64,000 nt of DNA from Microbacterium sp. VKM Ac-2923 (GTDB lineage: Bacteria; Actinomycetota; Actinomycetes; Actinomycetales; Microbacteriaceae). The position numbers and the translations under genes are program-made. The stretch covers positions 124,001-188,000 of the forward strand of contig NZ_JALGRP010000003.1 of the NCBI RefSeq assembly GCF_022815605.1. The letters run 5' to 3'. The notes under the pieces are model-generated. The model did no database searches. It worked only from the letters and a program-made list of their open reading frames with translations, and was not told the DNA's origin. Within the stretch, counting starts at the first letter, position 1, and every line of letters begins with the position of its first letter. Below, piece by piece: positions 1 through 10,600 of this stretch.

Positions 1-429
1 GTACCCCTCGATGGCCGCCGGCAGGGCCTTGAGACGCTCCGAGATCGTCGCCCAGTCCTCGACGGTCGCGGTGGGCATGAGGTCGAAGGTGGCGCGGATG
101 TCCTGGGCGGGCGATGCGATGACGTTGAGATCGCGCAGGTGCGTCTTCGCCTCGTGCTTCTCGATCATCAGGTCGAGTTCTCGGCCCAGATCCATCTTGG
201 TGACGGTGTCGATGGGGTCGACGGGCTGGGCGGCCTCGAGGGCGGCCCGGGTCGACCGGGCGTCGGTGATGAGAGCCTCGGCTCCCTCCGGGCTGTAGTC
301 GCCGAAGCGGCCGTTGTGCTCGAAGCGACCGATGTACGTCGCGAGCGTCGGCTCGCGCTCGGCCAGGGTGTCCACCCACGCGTCCGCGATCGTGTCGACC
401 GGCGTGGGGGTGCGGTTAGCGTCAGTCAT
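1..429 (-). CDS. DUF885 family protein (N-terminal part only)
   Basis: The first 143 codons of a gene that runs off the left edge. The start is ATG at 429, opening MTDANRTPTPVDTIADAWVD; the frame stays open to base 1. The segments YIGRFEHNGRFGDYSPEG and LMIEKHEAKTHLRDLNVIAS resemble the N-terminus of DUF885 proteins, a family related to zinc peptidases whose catalytic HEXXH part would lie off the window. No signal peptide is visible. It follows polA with a 61-nt gap on the same strand. The family call is from general resemblance of this N-terminal piece, so the enzymatic role is inferred only. Confidence 0.7.
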   Translation of the reverse strand, partial: MTDANRTPTPVDTIADAWVDTLAEREPTLATYIGRFEHNGRFGDYSPEGAEALITDARSTRAALEAAQPVDPIDTVTKMDLGRELDLMIEKHEAKTHLRDLNVIASPAQDIRATFDLMPTATVEDWATISERLKALPAAIEGY

Positions 430-490
430 CTTCCGAGCCTAGGCATCTCGCGGCGGCGGCGCACACCCCCCACCCGTACGGCCCTCCCGC

Positions 491-3127
491 CTAGTGCCCC
501 GCCTCGTCCCAGTCGCCGCCGCGGCCGATCTGCACGTCGAGCGGCACGGTGAGCTCGGCGGCGTCGGCCATGCGCGCGCGCACGATCTGCTCCACGGCAT
601 CCCACTCCCCCACGGCCACCTCGACGACGAGTTCGTCGTGGATCTGCAGAAGGACGCGCGAGCGCAGTCCCGTCGCGGCCAGTTCGCCCCGGATGCGGAA
701 GAGCGCGACCTTCATGATGTCGGCGGCGCTGCCCTGGATGGGGGCGTTGAGTGCCGCGCGCTCGGCGTTCTCGCGCAGCACGCGGTTCATACTCGTCAGA
801 TCGGGGAACGGGCGGCGGCGGCCGAAGATCGTCTCCGTGTACCCGTCCTGACGGGCCTGCTCGACCGACCCGCGCAGGTAATCGCGCACCGCGCCGAAGC
901 GGGCGAAGTACTCGAGCATGAGCTTTTTGGCCTCGGACTGCTCGATGCGCAACTGCTTCGACAGCCCGAACGCCGACAGACCGTAGACGAGGCCGTACGA
1001 CATCGCCTTGACCTTCGTGCGCATCGCGGGGGTCACGTCGGCCGGCTCCACACCGAAGACGCGCGCGCCGACGAACCGGTGCAGGTCCTCGCCCGAGTTG
1101 AACGCCTCGATGAGCCCCGGGTCGCCTGACAGGTGCGCCATGATGCGCATCTCGATCTGCGAGTAGTCGGCGGTCAGCAGCGTCTCGTAGCCCTCGCCGA
1201 CCTCGAACGCGGCGCGGATGCGACGGCTCTCCTCGGTGCGGATCGGGATGTTCTGCAGGTTGGGGTCGGTGCTCGACAGGCGGCCCGTCTGGCTTCCGGT
1301 CTGCACGTACGTGGTGTGGATGCGCCCGTCGGCACCCGTGGCGGTGTCGAGGGCGTCGATGATCTGCTTGAGCTTCGTCGCCTCGCGGTGGCGCAACAGC
1401 AGGTCGAGGAAGGGGTGGTCGGCGCTCTCTTGCAGGTCGGCGAGGGCCGCGGCATCCGTGGTGTAGCCGCTCTTGGTCTTGCGCGTCTTGGGCAGCTGCA
1501 ACTCGTCGAACAGCACCTCTTGAAGCTGCTTGGGAGAGCCGAGGTTCACCTCGTGGCCGATCGCCGCATAGGCGTCGCGCGCGAGCGCATCAGCGCGCGC
1601 GCCGAGCTCGGACGAGAACCCCGAGAGCTTGTCGTGCGAGACGGCGACGCCGGCGAGCTCCATGTCGGCCAGCGCGCTGAGCGTGGGCATCTCGATGTCG
1701 TCGAGCACCGCGGCCACCCGCTCGGGCATCTCGGCCCTCTGCGCCTCGGCGACGCGCCGCGTGAACCACGACAGCTGACCGGGAGTGGCGCCCTCGGTCT
1801 CGGGGACGAGTTGCGTCGGATCGGCGACGGGCAGCTTCTCGTCGAGGGTGCGCTCGACGAGATCGGCGAGCGTCTTATCGGGAAAGCTCGGACGCGTGAG
1901 CCAGCCGGCCAGGATGACGTCGAATGCCACCCCTCCGACCGCCACGCCGTCGCGGGCGAGGGCCTTGACCTGCGGCTTCGCGTCGGCGAACACCTTCGGC
2001 GCATCGGATGCCAGCCACTCGGTGAGCGCGTCGCGGACGGTCGGAGTCCAGTCGGCCTCGACCGCGGCGTCGGCGGAGGCCAGGCCGATCTGCACCGGGG
2101 CTGCGCCCGCCAGGGTCAGGGTCACGCCGATGGCGCCCTCGGCGGACGAGACCCAGGCGGCGAGGGCGGCGGCGTCGAGGCGCGACGGGCTCGGAGCAGT
2201 GGCCGTGGGCCGTGCCTCTTCGACCTCGCCCGCATCACCCCCGAGGGCGTCGAACACGCGCGGAAGGAGTGTTCGGAACTCCAGTCGCGCGAAGATGTCG
2301 CGCACCGCCTGCGCGTCGAGGGGCTTCACCGCGAGGTCCTGCGGGCCGACCGGCAGCTCGACGTCGCGCAGCAGGCGGTTCAGCGCCCGATTGCGCCTGA
2401 CCCCGTCGAGGTGTTCGCGGAGGTTACTGCCCACGACGCCGGTGATCTTGTCGGCGTTCTCGAGCAGCGCCTCGAGCGACCCCCACTGCGTGAGCCACTT
2501 CACCGCCGTCTTCTCGCCGACCTTGGGGACACCCGGGAGGTTGTCGCTGGTCTCGCCCACGAGGGCGGCGATCTCGGGATACTGCGCCGGCGGCAGCCCG
2601 TACTTCTCGACGACGGCGTCGGTGTCGTACCGCTTCAGCTGCGATACGCCCTGCACGTTCGGGTACAGCAGCGTGATGTCGTCGGTGACGAGCTGGATGG
2701 TGTCGCGGTCGCCCGAACAGACAAGCACGGTGAAGCCCTGCTCCTCGCCCTGCGTGGCGAGGGTGGCCAGGATGTCGTCGGCCTCGAAGTCTTCCTTCTT
2801 CAGCACGGGCACGCCCATGGCTTCGAGGCACTCTTGCAGCAGCGGGATCTGCCCTTTGAACTCCGCGGGCGACTCGCTGCGGTTCGCTTTGTACTCGGTG
2901 TACTCGCGGGTGCGGAACGACTGCCGGGAGGTGTCGAAGGCGACGGCCAGGTGAGTCGGCTTCTCGGCCTTGACGAGGTTCACGAACATCGACAGGAAGC
3001 CGTAGATGCCGTTGGTGTGCTGCCCGTCCTTCGTCGAGAAGTTGTCGACCGGCAGGGCGTAGAACGCTCGGTAGGCCAGCGAGTGGCCGTCAACGACGAG
3101 GAGAGTAGGCTTTTCGGCATCCGTCAC
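491..3127 (-). CDS. polA: DNA polymerase I
   Basis: 878 aa, the usual actinobacterial length. Residues about 1-290 are the 5'-3' flap nuclease (LLVVDGHSLAYRAFYALP, FEADDILATLA, GDRDTIQLV). About 310-500 is a diverged 3'-5' exonuclease-like region in which I do not see the acidic DEDD motifs, so proofreading is probably absent, as in other actinobacterial Pol I. The C-terminal polymerase has motif A (ADYSQIEMR, about residue 650), an O-helix region (RTKVKAMSYGLVYGLS) and motif C (QIHDELV, about 828). It fills gaps in excision repair and removes Okazaki primers. It is divergent from the thioesterase gene, with 56 nt between them holding both promoters. Confidence 0.97.
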   Translation of the reverse strand: MTDAEKPTLLVVDGHSLAYRAFYALPVDNFSTKDGQHTNGIYGFLSMFVNLVKAEKPTHLAVAFDTSRQSFRTREYTEYKANRSESPAEFKGQIPLLQECLEAMGVPVLKKEDFEADDILATLATQGEEQGFTVLVCSGDRDTIQLVTDDITLLYPNVQGVSQLKRYDTDAVVEKYGLPPAQYPEIAALVGETSDNLPGVPKVGEKTAVKWLTQWGSLEALLENADKITGVVGSNLREHLDGVRRNRALNRLLRDVELPVGPQDLAVKPLDAQAVRDIFARLEFRTLLPRVFDALGGDAGEVEEARPTATAPSPSRLDAAALAAWVSSAEGAIGVTLTLAGAAPVQIGLASADAAVEADWTPTVRDALTEWLASDAPKVFADAKPQVKALARDGVAVGGVAFDVILAGWLTRPSFPDKTLADLVERTLDEKLPVADPTQLVPETEGATPGQLSWFTRRVAEAQRAEMPERVAAVLDDIEMPTLSALADMELAGVAVSHDKLSGFSSELGARADALARDAYAAIGHEVNLGSPKQLQEVLFDELQLPKTRKTKSGYTTDAAALADLQESADHPFLDLLLRHREATKLKQIIDALDTATGADGRIHTTYVQTGSQTGRLSSTDPNLQNIPIRTEESRRIRAAFEVGEGYETLLTADYSQIEMRIMAHLSGDPGLIEAFNSGEDLHRFVGARVFGVEPADVTPAMRTKVKAMSYGLVYGLSAFGLSKQLRIEQSEAKKLMLEYFARFGAVRDYLRGSVEQARQDGYTETIFGRRRPFPDLTSMNRVLRENAERAALNAPIQGSAADIMKVALFRIRGELAATGLRSRVLLQIHDELVVEVAVGEWDAVEQIVRARMADAAELTVPLDVQIGRGGDWDEAGH

Positions 3128-3183
3128 CTCTCCAGCGTAACGAGAACCACGGACACTCCCCCGGCCCCGGACCCCCGAAGGCG

Positions 3184-3618
3184 ATGATGACCTCCACGAC
3201 CTCCGATGACACCTCCGGTCTCGACTGGGCGCATCTGCGCGGAATGGGCGCCCTCGCCGAGAAGATGGGCATCGAGTGGGTGGAGTTCTCGGTCGAGCGC
3301 AGCGTCGCCACCATGCCCGTCGAGGGCAACACTCAGCCGGTCGGCCTCCTCCACGGCGGCGCCTACGTGGTGCTCGGCGAATCGCTGGGGTCGATGTCCG
3401 CCAACCTCTGGGCCGGCCCCGGTCGCCTCGCGGTCGGCATCGACATCAACGCCACGCACACGCGTTCGGCGACGTCGGGGACCGTGACGGGCGTCTGCAC
3501 CCCCGTCCACCTCGGGCGCTCTCTGACCGTCCACGAGATCGCGGTCTCCGACGAGCAGGGCCGGCGATGCTCGACGATCCGCATCACGAACATGATCAAG
3601 GACGCCCCGACGAGCTGA
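3184..3618 (+). CDS. PaaI-type hotdog thioesterase
   Basis: 144 aa from ATG at 3184 (a second in-frame ATG follows at 3187 and could be the real start; GAAGG lies just upstream). It is a single hotdog fold of the PaaI/YbgC-like acyl-CoA thioesterase class. The core motif VGLLHGGAYVVLGESLGS carries the family HGG(A) signature with the catalytic acidic residue after it, followed by GIDINATHTRSATSG and the typical final strand pair. It probably hydrolyses an aromatic or hydroxy acyl-CoA; the substrate cannot be read from sequence. It stands alone, divergent from polA, followed by REP-like repeats and a terminator hairpin. Confidence 0.85.
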   Translation: MMTSTTSDDTSGLDWAHLRGMGALAEKMGIEWVEFSVERSVATMPVEGNTQPVGLLHGGAYVVLGESLGSMSANLWAGPGRLAVGIDINATHTRSATSGTVTGVCTPVHLGRSLTVHEIAVSDEQGRRCSTIRITNMIKDAPTS

Positions 3619-3633
3619 CACCCCAGGGTGGCC

Positions 3634-3753
3634 GGTGGCTTCGACAGGCTCAATCGCCTCGCCGGGGAGGCCCCGGAGTGCGTCGATGGGTCGGGTGGCT
3701 TCGACGGGCTGAGCCACCTCGCCGGGGAGGACCCTGAGCTCGTCGAAGGGTCC
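3634..3753. repeat. Two 60-bp REP-like direct repeats
   Basis: Two units with exact 60-bp spacing begin at 3634 and 3694. Each starts GGTGGCTTCGAC and contains CTCGCCGGGGAGG. The second ends with CCTGAGCTCGTCGAAGGG, the inverted form of the opening CTTCGAC..GCTGAG half, so each unit can fold back on itself. This is the dispersed CTTCGACAGGCTCAG type of REP sequence common between genes in high-GC actinobacteria. A related half element lies inside carA at 33618-33641. Confidence 0.8.
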
Positions 3754-3766
3754 GGGCACCAACAGA

Positions 3767-3796
3767 AAATGGATGCCACCGAGGTGGCATCCATTT
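3767..3796. terminator. Bidirectional terminator hairpin
   Basis: A perfect inverted repeat: AAATGGATGCCACC at 3767-3780 pairs with GGTGGCATCCATTT at 3783-3796. The A/T-rich outer arms give a short U-run in either direction. It lies between the convergent thioesterase (plus) and pdtaR (minus) and can end both transcripts. Confidence 0.8.
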
Positions 3797-3812
3797 CGCG
3801 TTCGGGGTCGAG

Positions 3813-4433
3813 TCAGCCCTTCTTGGGGGCCAACTGCTCGATGATCGCCTTGGCGACGTCCTGCATCGTGAGACGGCGGTCCATCGACGCCTTCTGAATC
3901 CAGCGGAATGCCTCGGGCTCGGAGAGACCCATCTTCTCGTTGAGCAGACCCTTCGCGCGGTCGACGAGCTTGCGGGTCTCGAAACGCTCGACCATGTCGG
4001 CGACTTCGGCCTCGAGCGTGATGATCTGCTCATAGCGGGCCAGGGCGATCTCGATCGCCGGAAGCAGGTCGTTGGGCGTGAAGGGCTTCACGACGTAGGC
4101 CAGGGCGCCGGCCTCGCTCGCACGCTCGACGAGCTCCTTCTGGCTGAAGGCCGTCAGCAGCACGACGGGGGCAATGTGGTTCTTGCTGAGCTTCTCGGCG
4201 GCGCTGATGCCATCGAGCTGCGGCATCTTCACGTCCATGATGACGAGGTCGGGGCGCAACTCCGTGGCCAGTTGCACGGCGGTTTCGCCGTCACCGGCTT
4301 CGCCCACGACGTCGTAGCCGTTGTCGCGGAGGATCTCGACGATGTCGAGGCGGATGAGCGACTCGTCTTCCGCAACGACGACGCGACGGGGAGCCGCAGG
4401 TGCGCTCGCGGGAACGGCTTCTTGATCAGTCAC
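3813..4433 (-). CDS. pdtaR: ANTAR-domain response regulator PdtaR
   Basis: 206 aa from GTG at 4433. Residues about 17-130 form a receiver domain with RRVVVAEDESLIRLDIVEIL (acidic pocket), phosphoacceptor Asp in LVIMDVKMPQ, Thr in VVLLTAFSQ and Lys in AYVVKPFTP. The C-terminal about 60 residues are an ANTAR RNA-binding domain (KLVDRAKGLLNEKMGLSEPE, then AFRWIQKASMDRRLTMQDVA). ANTAR regulators bind paired hairpins in nascent RNA and prevent termination. The cognate histidine kinase (PdtaS) is not adjacent, as is usual in actinobacteria. It ends at the hairpin at 3767 and lies next to tRNA-Leu. Confidence 0.93.
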   Translation of the reverse strand: MTDQEAVPASAPAAPRRVVVAEDESLIRLDIVEILRDNGYDVVGEAGDGETAVQLATELRPDLVIMDVKMPQLDGISAAEKLSKNHIAPVVLLTAFSQKELVERASEAGALAYVVKPFTPNDLLPAIEIALARYEQIITLEAEVADMVERFETRKLVDRAKGLLNEKMGLSEPEAFRWIQKASMDRRLTMQDVAKAIIEQLAPKKG

Positions 4434-4492
4434 GGAACCATCCTAAGTCTGAAAGGGCAGGACGCCCTTGATCGCACGGCTTGCTGTACGGG

Positions 4493-4573
4493 TACCGGTG
4501 GTGGGACTCGAACCCACACGTCTTTCGACAGAGCATTTTGAGTGCCCCGCGTCTGCCATTCCGCCACACCGGC
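4493..4573 (-). tRNA. tRNA-Leu (anticodon CAA)
   Basis: A complete class II cloverleaf on the minus strand. The acceptor GCCGGTG pairs with CACCGGT (one G-U at the end); D stem GCG/CGC; anticodon stem GGGCA/TGCTC with loop CTCAAAA giving anticodon CAA; long variable arm with GTC-GAAA-GAC; T arm GTGGG-TTCGAGT-CCCAC; discriminator A. CCA is not encoded. It reads UUG leucine codons. Confidence 0.95.
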
Positions 4574-4604
4574 AGGTGTTGCGCTCCCAACCTACCGGGC
4601 CGGG

Positions 4605-4650
4605 AGCACGACGACGCGCGCCGGATCGGCCGGCGCGCGTCGTCGGTGCT
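4605..4650 (-). terminator. Terminator of pyk
   Basis: A 16-bp GC-rich perfect stem (4609-4624 with 4630-4645; core ACGACGCGCGCCGG) with a 5-nt loop begins right at the pyk stop codon. With one bulged base the stem extends out to 4605 and 4650. There is no clear U-tract, as is usual for actinobacterial terminators. Confidence 0.75.
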
Positions 4651-6095
4651 CACACTTCTTGGTAGCCGGGAGCTGCTCCGTGTACGGCGTCGCCCACGCG
4701 GTGCACGCGCAGGTCGTTCGTCGAGCCGGCGATTCCGGGAGGGGAACCCGAGATGACCACGACCTTGTCGCCGACCTTGGCCAGGTCGTGCGAGAGCAGG
4801 TAGTCATCGACCTGCAGGAACATCTTGTCGGTGTGCGACACGTGCTCCACCAGAGTCGAGCGCACCCCCCACGTCAGCGCCAGCCGACGACGGATGCCGG
4901 GCTCGGGCGTGAACGCGATCATCGGGATGGTCGAGCGCAGGCGCGACATGCGGCGGGCCGAGTCGCCCGACTCGGTGAAGACGCAGAGGTATTTCGCCTC
5001 GACGAAGTCGGCGACCTCGACGGCGGCGAGCGTGATCGCGCCACCCTGCGTACGGGGCTTGTTGGTCAGCGGCGCGATGCGCTCGAGACCGTGCTCCTCG
5101 GTCGACTCCACGATGCGGGCCATCGTCTCGACGACGACGACCGGGTAGTCGCCGACGCTGGTCTCGCCCGAGAGCATGACCGCGTCCGCGCCATCGAGCA
5201 CGGCGTTGGCGACGTCGGAGGTCTCGGCGCGGGTGGGCACCGGGTTGCTGATCATCGACTCGAGCATCTGCGTCGCGACGATGACCGGCTTGGCCATGCG
5301 GCGGGCGAGTTCGACCGCGCGCTTCTGCACGATCGGCACGGCCTCGAGCGGCAGCTCGACGCCCAGGTCGCCGCGGGCGACCATGATGGCGTCGAAGGCG
5401 TCGATGATCTCTTCGAGGTTGTCGACCGCCTGGGGCTTCTCGATCTTGGCGATGACGGGGACGTAGCGTCCCTCTTCGGCCATGATCTCGTGCACGCGCA
5501 CGATGTCGGAGGCGTCGCGCACGAAGGACAGCGCGATGAGGTCGGCTCCGGCTCGGAGGCCCCACCGCAGGTCGGCTTCGTCCTTCTCGCTCAGCGCCGG
5601 GACGTTGACCGCGACACCGGGAAGGTTGATGCCCTTGTTGTTCGACACCGGGCCGCCGACGATGACCTCGGTGGTCACGACGGTGCCGTCGGTCTCGACG
5701 ACGCGCACGCGCACCTTGCCGTCGTCGATGAGCAGGAAGTCGCCGGGGCGGACGTCCTGGGGCAGGCCCTTGAACGTCGTGCCGACGATCTCCTTGGTGC
5801 CGAGGATGTCCTCGACGGTGATCTTGAAGATGTCGCCGGGCAGCAGGTCGTGGGGACCGTTCTCGAACTTGCCGAGGCGGATCTTGGGACCCTGCAGGTC
5901 GACCAGGGCGGCGACCGGGCGGCCGGCGTCTTCTGCGGCCTTGCGCACGTTGGCGAAGTTGGCGTCGTGCACGGAGTAATCTCCGTGGCTCAGGTTGAGG
6001 CGGGCGACGTCCACCCCGGCGTCGATGATGGCGCGAACCATCTCATACGACGACGTGGCGGGCCCGAGTGTTGCGACGATCTTGGCGCGTCTCAT
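4650..6095 (-). CDS. pyk: Pyruvate kinase
   Basis: 481 aa, full length. It converts phosphoenolpyruvate and ADP to pyruvate and ATP in the last step of glycolysis. It starts MRRAKIVATLGPATSSYEMV; LNLSHGDYSVH is the nucleotide-site region, and VIAKIEKPQAVDNLEEI holds the catalytic Lys and metal-binding Glu of the active-site signature. VARGDLGVELP follows, and TQMLESMI closes the barrel. The B-domain cap is at about residues 70-170 and the C-terminal regulatory domain from about 345. It lies 55 nt downstream of gltD on the same strand, so it may be co-transcribed with the gltBD genes, and ends at the strong hairpin at 4605. Confidence 0.97.
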   Translation of the reverse strand: MRRAKIVATLGPATSSYEMVRAIIDAGVDVARLNLSHGDYSVHDANFANVRKAAEDAGRPVAALVDLQGPKIRLGKFENGPHDLLPGDIFKITVEDILGTKEIVGTTFKGLPQDVRPGDFLLIDDGKVRVRVVETDGTVVTTEVIVGGPVSNNKGINLPGVAVNVPALSEKDEADLRWGLRAGADLIALSFVRDASDIVRVHEIMAEEGRYVPVIAKIEKPQAVDNLEEIIDAFDAIMVARGDLGVELPLEAVPIVQKRAVELARRMAKPVIVATQMLESMISNPVPTRAETSDVANAVLDGADAVMLSGETSVGDYPVVVVETMARIVESTEEHGLERIAPLTNKPRTQGGAITLAAVEVADFVEAKYLCVFTESGDSARRMSRLRSTIPMIAFTPEPGIRRRLALTWGVRSTLVEHVSHTDKMFLQVDDYLLSHDLAKVGDKVVVISGSPPGIAGSTNDLRVHRVGDAVHGAAPGYQEV

Positions 6096-6150
6096 CCGTT
6101 TTCAAGCTCCGTGAGGATTTTCGGGAAGTGGCCGATCGGCCCTTGCCAGC

Positions 6151-7617
6151 TTAGGCGGGCAGGAGGCCGATGGCGACATCGGTGGGGCGCACCGGTGCGG
6201 GGAGCACCGTCTCGCCCATGAGGAATGTGTCGACCTCGGCGGCGGCCGCGCGGCCTTCGGCGATGGCCCACACGATGAGGGACTGTCCGCGACCGGCGTC
6301 GCCGGCGACGAACACGCCCGGAGTGGTCGTGGCGTAGGTGGCGTCGCGCTCGACGTTGCCGCGGCCGGTGAACTGCGTGCCGAGCTGGTCTTCGAGGTGC
6401 TCGCGCTCGGGACCGGTGAAGCCCATGGCGATGAGCACCAGGTCGGCCGGGATCTCGCGCTCGGTGCCGCTCTTGGGCACGCGGCGGCCGTCGACGTACT
6501 CGGTCTCCGCGACACGCAGGGCGCGGACCTCGCCCGCGGCATTCGCGAGGAACTCCACGGTGGAGGCGAGGAACGAGCGCTCCCCGCCTTCTTCGTGCGC
6601 CGATGCCATTTCGAACAGGTTCGGCATCATCGGCCACGGCTGCTCGATCGGACGCTCCGACGGCGGCTGCTTGCCGATCGCGAGGTTCGTCACGCTGAGG
6701 GCACCCTGGCGGTGCGCGGTGCCGATGCAGTCGGCGCCGGTGTCGCCACCGCCGATGACGACCACGTGCTTGCCCTGGGCCGAGATCTGCTGCGGGACCT
6801 GATCGCCCGCAACGGCCTTGTTCCCCTCGATGAGGTACTCCATGGCGTAGTGCACGCCGTCGAGGTCACGGCCCGGGATGGCCAGGTCTCGCGGCACCGT
6901 GGCGCCGGTGGCGACGACCACCGCGTCGTAGCGCGCACGCAGGTCGCTCCACGAGATGTCCGTGCCGATCTCGACTCCCGCGCGGAAGCGGGTGCCCTCG
7001 GCCTGCATCTGTCGCAGTCGCAGCTCGAGGTGGCGCTTCTCCATCTTGAAGTCCGGGATGCCGTACCGCATCAGTCCACCGATGCGGTCGTCGCGCTCGA
7101 ACACGGCAACGGTGTGACCGGCGCGCGTGAGCTGCTGGGCCGCGGCGAGGCCGGCGGGTCCGGATCCCACGACGGCGACGGTCTTGCCGGTCAGGCGCTC
7201 CGGCGGCTCGGGCTCGACCCAGCCGTTGGCGAACGCCTCGTCGATGATCGAGACCTCGACCTGCTTGATCGTGACGGCCGGCTGATTGATGCCGAGCACG
7301 CACGAGCTCTCGCACGGCGCGGGGCAGAGCCGACCGGTGAACTCGGGGAAGTTGTTGGTCGCGTGCAGCCGTTCGATCGCGGCGCGGCCCTCGCCGCGCC
7401 AGGTCAGGTCGTTCCACTCCGGGATGAGGTTGCCGAGCGGGCATCCCTTGTGGCAGAACGGGATGCCGCAGTCCATGCAGCGTCCGGCCTGGCGACGGAT
7501 GACGGCCGAATCCCCCGGCTCGTACACCTCTTTCCAGTCCATGATGCGCACGGGCACCGGTCGACGCTTCGGGAGCTCGCGCTCCGTGGTCTTGAGAAAG
7601 CCCTTCGGGTCAGCCAC
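6151..7617 (-). CDS. gltD: Glutamate synthase small subunit
   Basis: 488 aa from GTG at 7617. It passes electrons from NADPH through FAD and two 4Fe-4S clusters to GltB. Cysteine groups [14 protein letters not shown] and CPAPCESSC near the N-terminus bind the clusters. [15 protein letters not shown] is the FAD dinucleotide fold (about residue 147) and [13 protein letters not shown] the NADPH fold. A second FAD segment near the C-terminus reads [14 protein letters not shown]. The start lies 8 nt inside the end of gltB, so the two subunits are translationally coupled. Confidence 0.97.
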   Translation of the reverse strand: MADPKGFLKTTERELPKRRPVPVRIMDWKEVYEPGDSAVIRRQAGRCMDCGIPFCHKGCPLGNLIPEWNDLTWRGEGRAAIERLHATNNFPEFTGRLCPAPCESSCVLGINQPAVTIKQVEVSIIDEAFANGWVEPEPPERLTGKTVAVVGSGPAGLAAAQQLTRAGHTVAVFERDDRIGGLMRYGIPDFKMEKRHLELRLRQMQAEGTRFRAGVEIGTDISWSDLRARYDAVVVATGATVPRDLAIPGRDLDGVHYAMEYLIEGNKAVAGDQVPQQISAQGKHVVVIGGGDTGADCIGTAHRQGALSVTNLAIGKQPPSERPIEQPWPMMPNLFEMASAHEEGGERSFLASTVEFLANAAGEVRALRVAETEYVDGRRVPKSGTEREIPADLVLIAMGFTGPEREHLEDQLGTQFTGRGNVERDATYATTTPGVFVAGDAGRGQSLIVWAIAEGRAAAAEVDTFLMGETVLPAPVRPTDVAIGLLPA

Positions 7618-10600
7618 CCGTCACCTCCAGGATGCGTGTCCAGACGACGTCGCCGTCGGGGTCGAGCCCCTCGGCGATCGCGTCCTGACGGGTCTGCAGC
7701 ACGGCGGCGTAATCGCGCGGCAGCACCCGGACGAAGTTGTCCACCTCGGTCTCGAAGTCGTCGAGCAGACGACGGGCGAGGGTGGAATCGGTTTCTGCGA
7801 CGTGCTTTGCGAGCAGGTCGCGCAGGATCTCGGCATCCCCGGATCCGAGGGGGCCGAGCTCGAGTTCACCGGATGCCATGGCTTCGCGGTTCACAAGATC
7901 GCGGTCGAGGTCGTACACGTAGGCCTGACCGCCCGACATCCCGGCGCCGAGGTTGCGGCCCGTGGCGCCGAGGATGACGGCGAGGCCACCGGTCATGTAC
8001 TCGAGCGCGTGGTCTCCCACGCCCTCGACGACCGCCGTCGCACCGGAGTTGCGCACCAGGAAGCGCTCGCCCACGACACCGTTGAGGAACATCTGCCCCT
8101 GCGTGGCGCCGTAACCGATGACGTTGCCGGCGATGACGTTCTCGGATGCCGCGAACGACGACCCGCGCGGCGGGCGCACCACGATCGTGCCGCCGGACAG
8201 TCCCTTGCCGACGTAGTCGTTCGAGTCGCCTTCGAGGCGCAGGGTGATGCCGGCGGGCATGAAGGCGCCGAACGACTGGCCGGCGGAGCCGGTCAGGCGG
8301 ATGTCGATGGAGTTCTCGGGCAGGCCGTGCTCTCCCCGCGCCTTGGTGACGTGGTGGCCGAGCATGGTCCCCACCGCGCGCGCGGTGTTGCGGATGGGCA
8401 GGTCGACCGTGAGCTGACCGCCGTGGGCGATGACGTCCTGGGCGCGCTCGATGAGCTGCACGTCGAAATGGTCCTCGAGCTCGTGGTTCTGGTTGCGGCC
8501 GTGGCGGCGGGGCTCGTCGTCGGCGAAGCGCGGTCCTTCGAGGATCGGTGCGAGGTTGAGGCCGCGCGCCTTCCAGTGCTGGATCGCCTCGTTGGCGTCG
8601 AGCAGCTCGGCGCGGCCGACGATCTCGTCGATCGAGCGGTAGCCGAGGGCGGCGAGGTATTCGCGCACCTCTTGAGCGATGAACTCCATGAAGTTGACGA
8701 CGTACTCGGCCTTGCCCGTGAAGCGCTGGCGCAGCACGGGGTTCTGCGTCGCGACACCCACCGGGCAGGTGTCGAGGTGGCAGACGCGCATCATGATGCA
8801 GCCCGAGACCACCAGCGGTGCGGTGGCGAAACCGAACTCCTCGGCGCCGAGCAGGGCGCCGATGATGACGTCGCGACCGGTCTTCATCTGGCCGTCGACC
8901 TGCACGACGACGCGGTCGCGCATACCGTTCAGCATGAGCGTCTGCTGCGTCTCGGCGAGACCGAGCTCCCACGGCGTCCCCGCGTGCTTCAGCGAATTCA
9001 TCGGGCTGGCACCCGTGCCGCCGTCCTGACCGGAGACCAGGATGACGTCGCTAAGCGCCTTGGCGACGCCGGCGGCGACCGCACCGATCCCTGACTGGCT
9101 CACCAGCTTGGTGTGGATGCGTGCGCGGGGGTTGGCGCGCTTGAGATCGAAGATGAGTTGTTTCAGGTCTTCGATGGAGTAGATGTCGTGGTGCGGCGGC
9201 GGCGAGATCAGACCGACACCCGCGGTGGCGTGGCGCGTCCGCGCCACCCAGGGGTAGACCTTGGTCGGCGGCAGCTGACCGCCCTCGCCGGGCTTGGCGC
9301 CCTGCGCGAGCTTGATCTGGATGTCGTCGGCCTCGGTCAGGTACAGGCTCGTCACACCGAACCGACCGGATGCCACCTGCTTGATGGCGCTGCGGCGCGT
9401 GGGGTCGAGCAGACGATCGACGTCTTCGCCGCCCTCACCCGTGTTGCTCTTGCCGCCGATCTGGTTCATCGCCACGGCGAGCACCTCGTGCGCCTCTTTC
9501 GAGATCGAGCCGTAGCTCATCGCACCGGTCGAGAACCGCTTGACGATCGCCGAGACGGACTCGACCTCGTCGATCGGCACGGCGGGGCGCAGGCCCGTGC
9601 GCAGACCGAACAGACCACGGAGGGTCTTCAGCTCGTGAGCCTGGTCGTCGATCAACTGCGTGTACTCGCGGAAGATGTCGTACCGACGCTCGCGCGTGGC
9701 GTGCTGCAGGCGGAACACCGTGTCGGGGTTGAACAGGTGCGGGGCGCCGTCGCGACGCCACTGGTACTCGCCACCCGTCCACAGGCGCTCGTGCGCGCGC
9801 GCCGCGGCATCCTGGGGGTAGGCGTACTCGTGACGTGCGGCGTTCTCGGCCGCGATGATGTCGAGTCCGACACCGCCGAGCTTGGACTCGGTCCCGGTGA
9901 AGTACGCCTCGACGAAGTCGCGCGACAGTCCGACGGCCTCGAACACCTGCGCGCCGGCGTACGACGACACCGTCGAGATGCCCATCTTCGACATGATCTT
10001 CAGCACGCCCTTGCCGAGCGCGTAGATCAGGTTCTTGACGGCCTTCTCCGGGGTGATCTTGGTGATGAAACCGGCCCGCACGAGGTACTCGACGGTCTCC
10101 ATCGCCAGGTAGGGGTTGACCGCCGAGGCGCCGTAACCGATCAGAGTGGCCACGTGGTGCACTTCGCGCACGTCGCCGGCCTCGACCACGAGGCCCACCT
10201 TCATGCGGGTCTCTTTGCGGATGAGGTGGTGGTGCACGGCCGCGATCATGAGCAGGGACGGGATCGGCGCGAGGTCCTTGTTGGAGTCGCGGTCGCTCAG
10301 CACGATGAACTCGGCGCCGTCCTCGATGGCCGCGTCGACCTCGGAGCACATCTGCACGAGACGCTTCTGCAGACCTTTGTGGCCGGCTTCGACGCGGTAG
10401 AGCCCGCGCACCGTCACCGACGACCGGCCCGGAAGGGCGGTGTCGATGTGCTGGATCTTGGCGAGTTCGTCGTTGTCGATCACGGGGAAGTCGAGCGTCA
10501 CCGTGCGGGTGTGCTCCGGTCCCCACGAGAGCAGGTTGCGCTCGGGTCCGAGACCCAGCGACAGCGACGTGACGACCTCTTCGCGGATCGAGTCCAGCGG

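Noticed and set aside
1133..3187. Long plus-strand frame opposite polA (684 codons)
   Set aside because: Antisense shadow caused by high GC; amino acid composition (Arg, Gly, Val, His runs) is that of a complement frame and polA is unmistakable.
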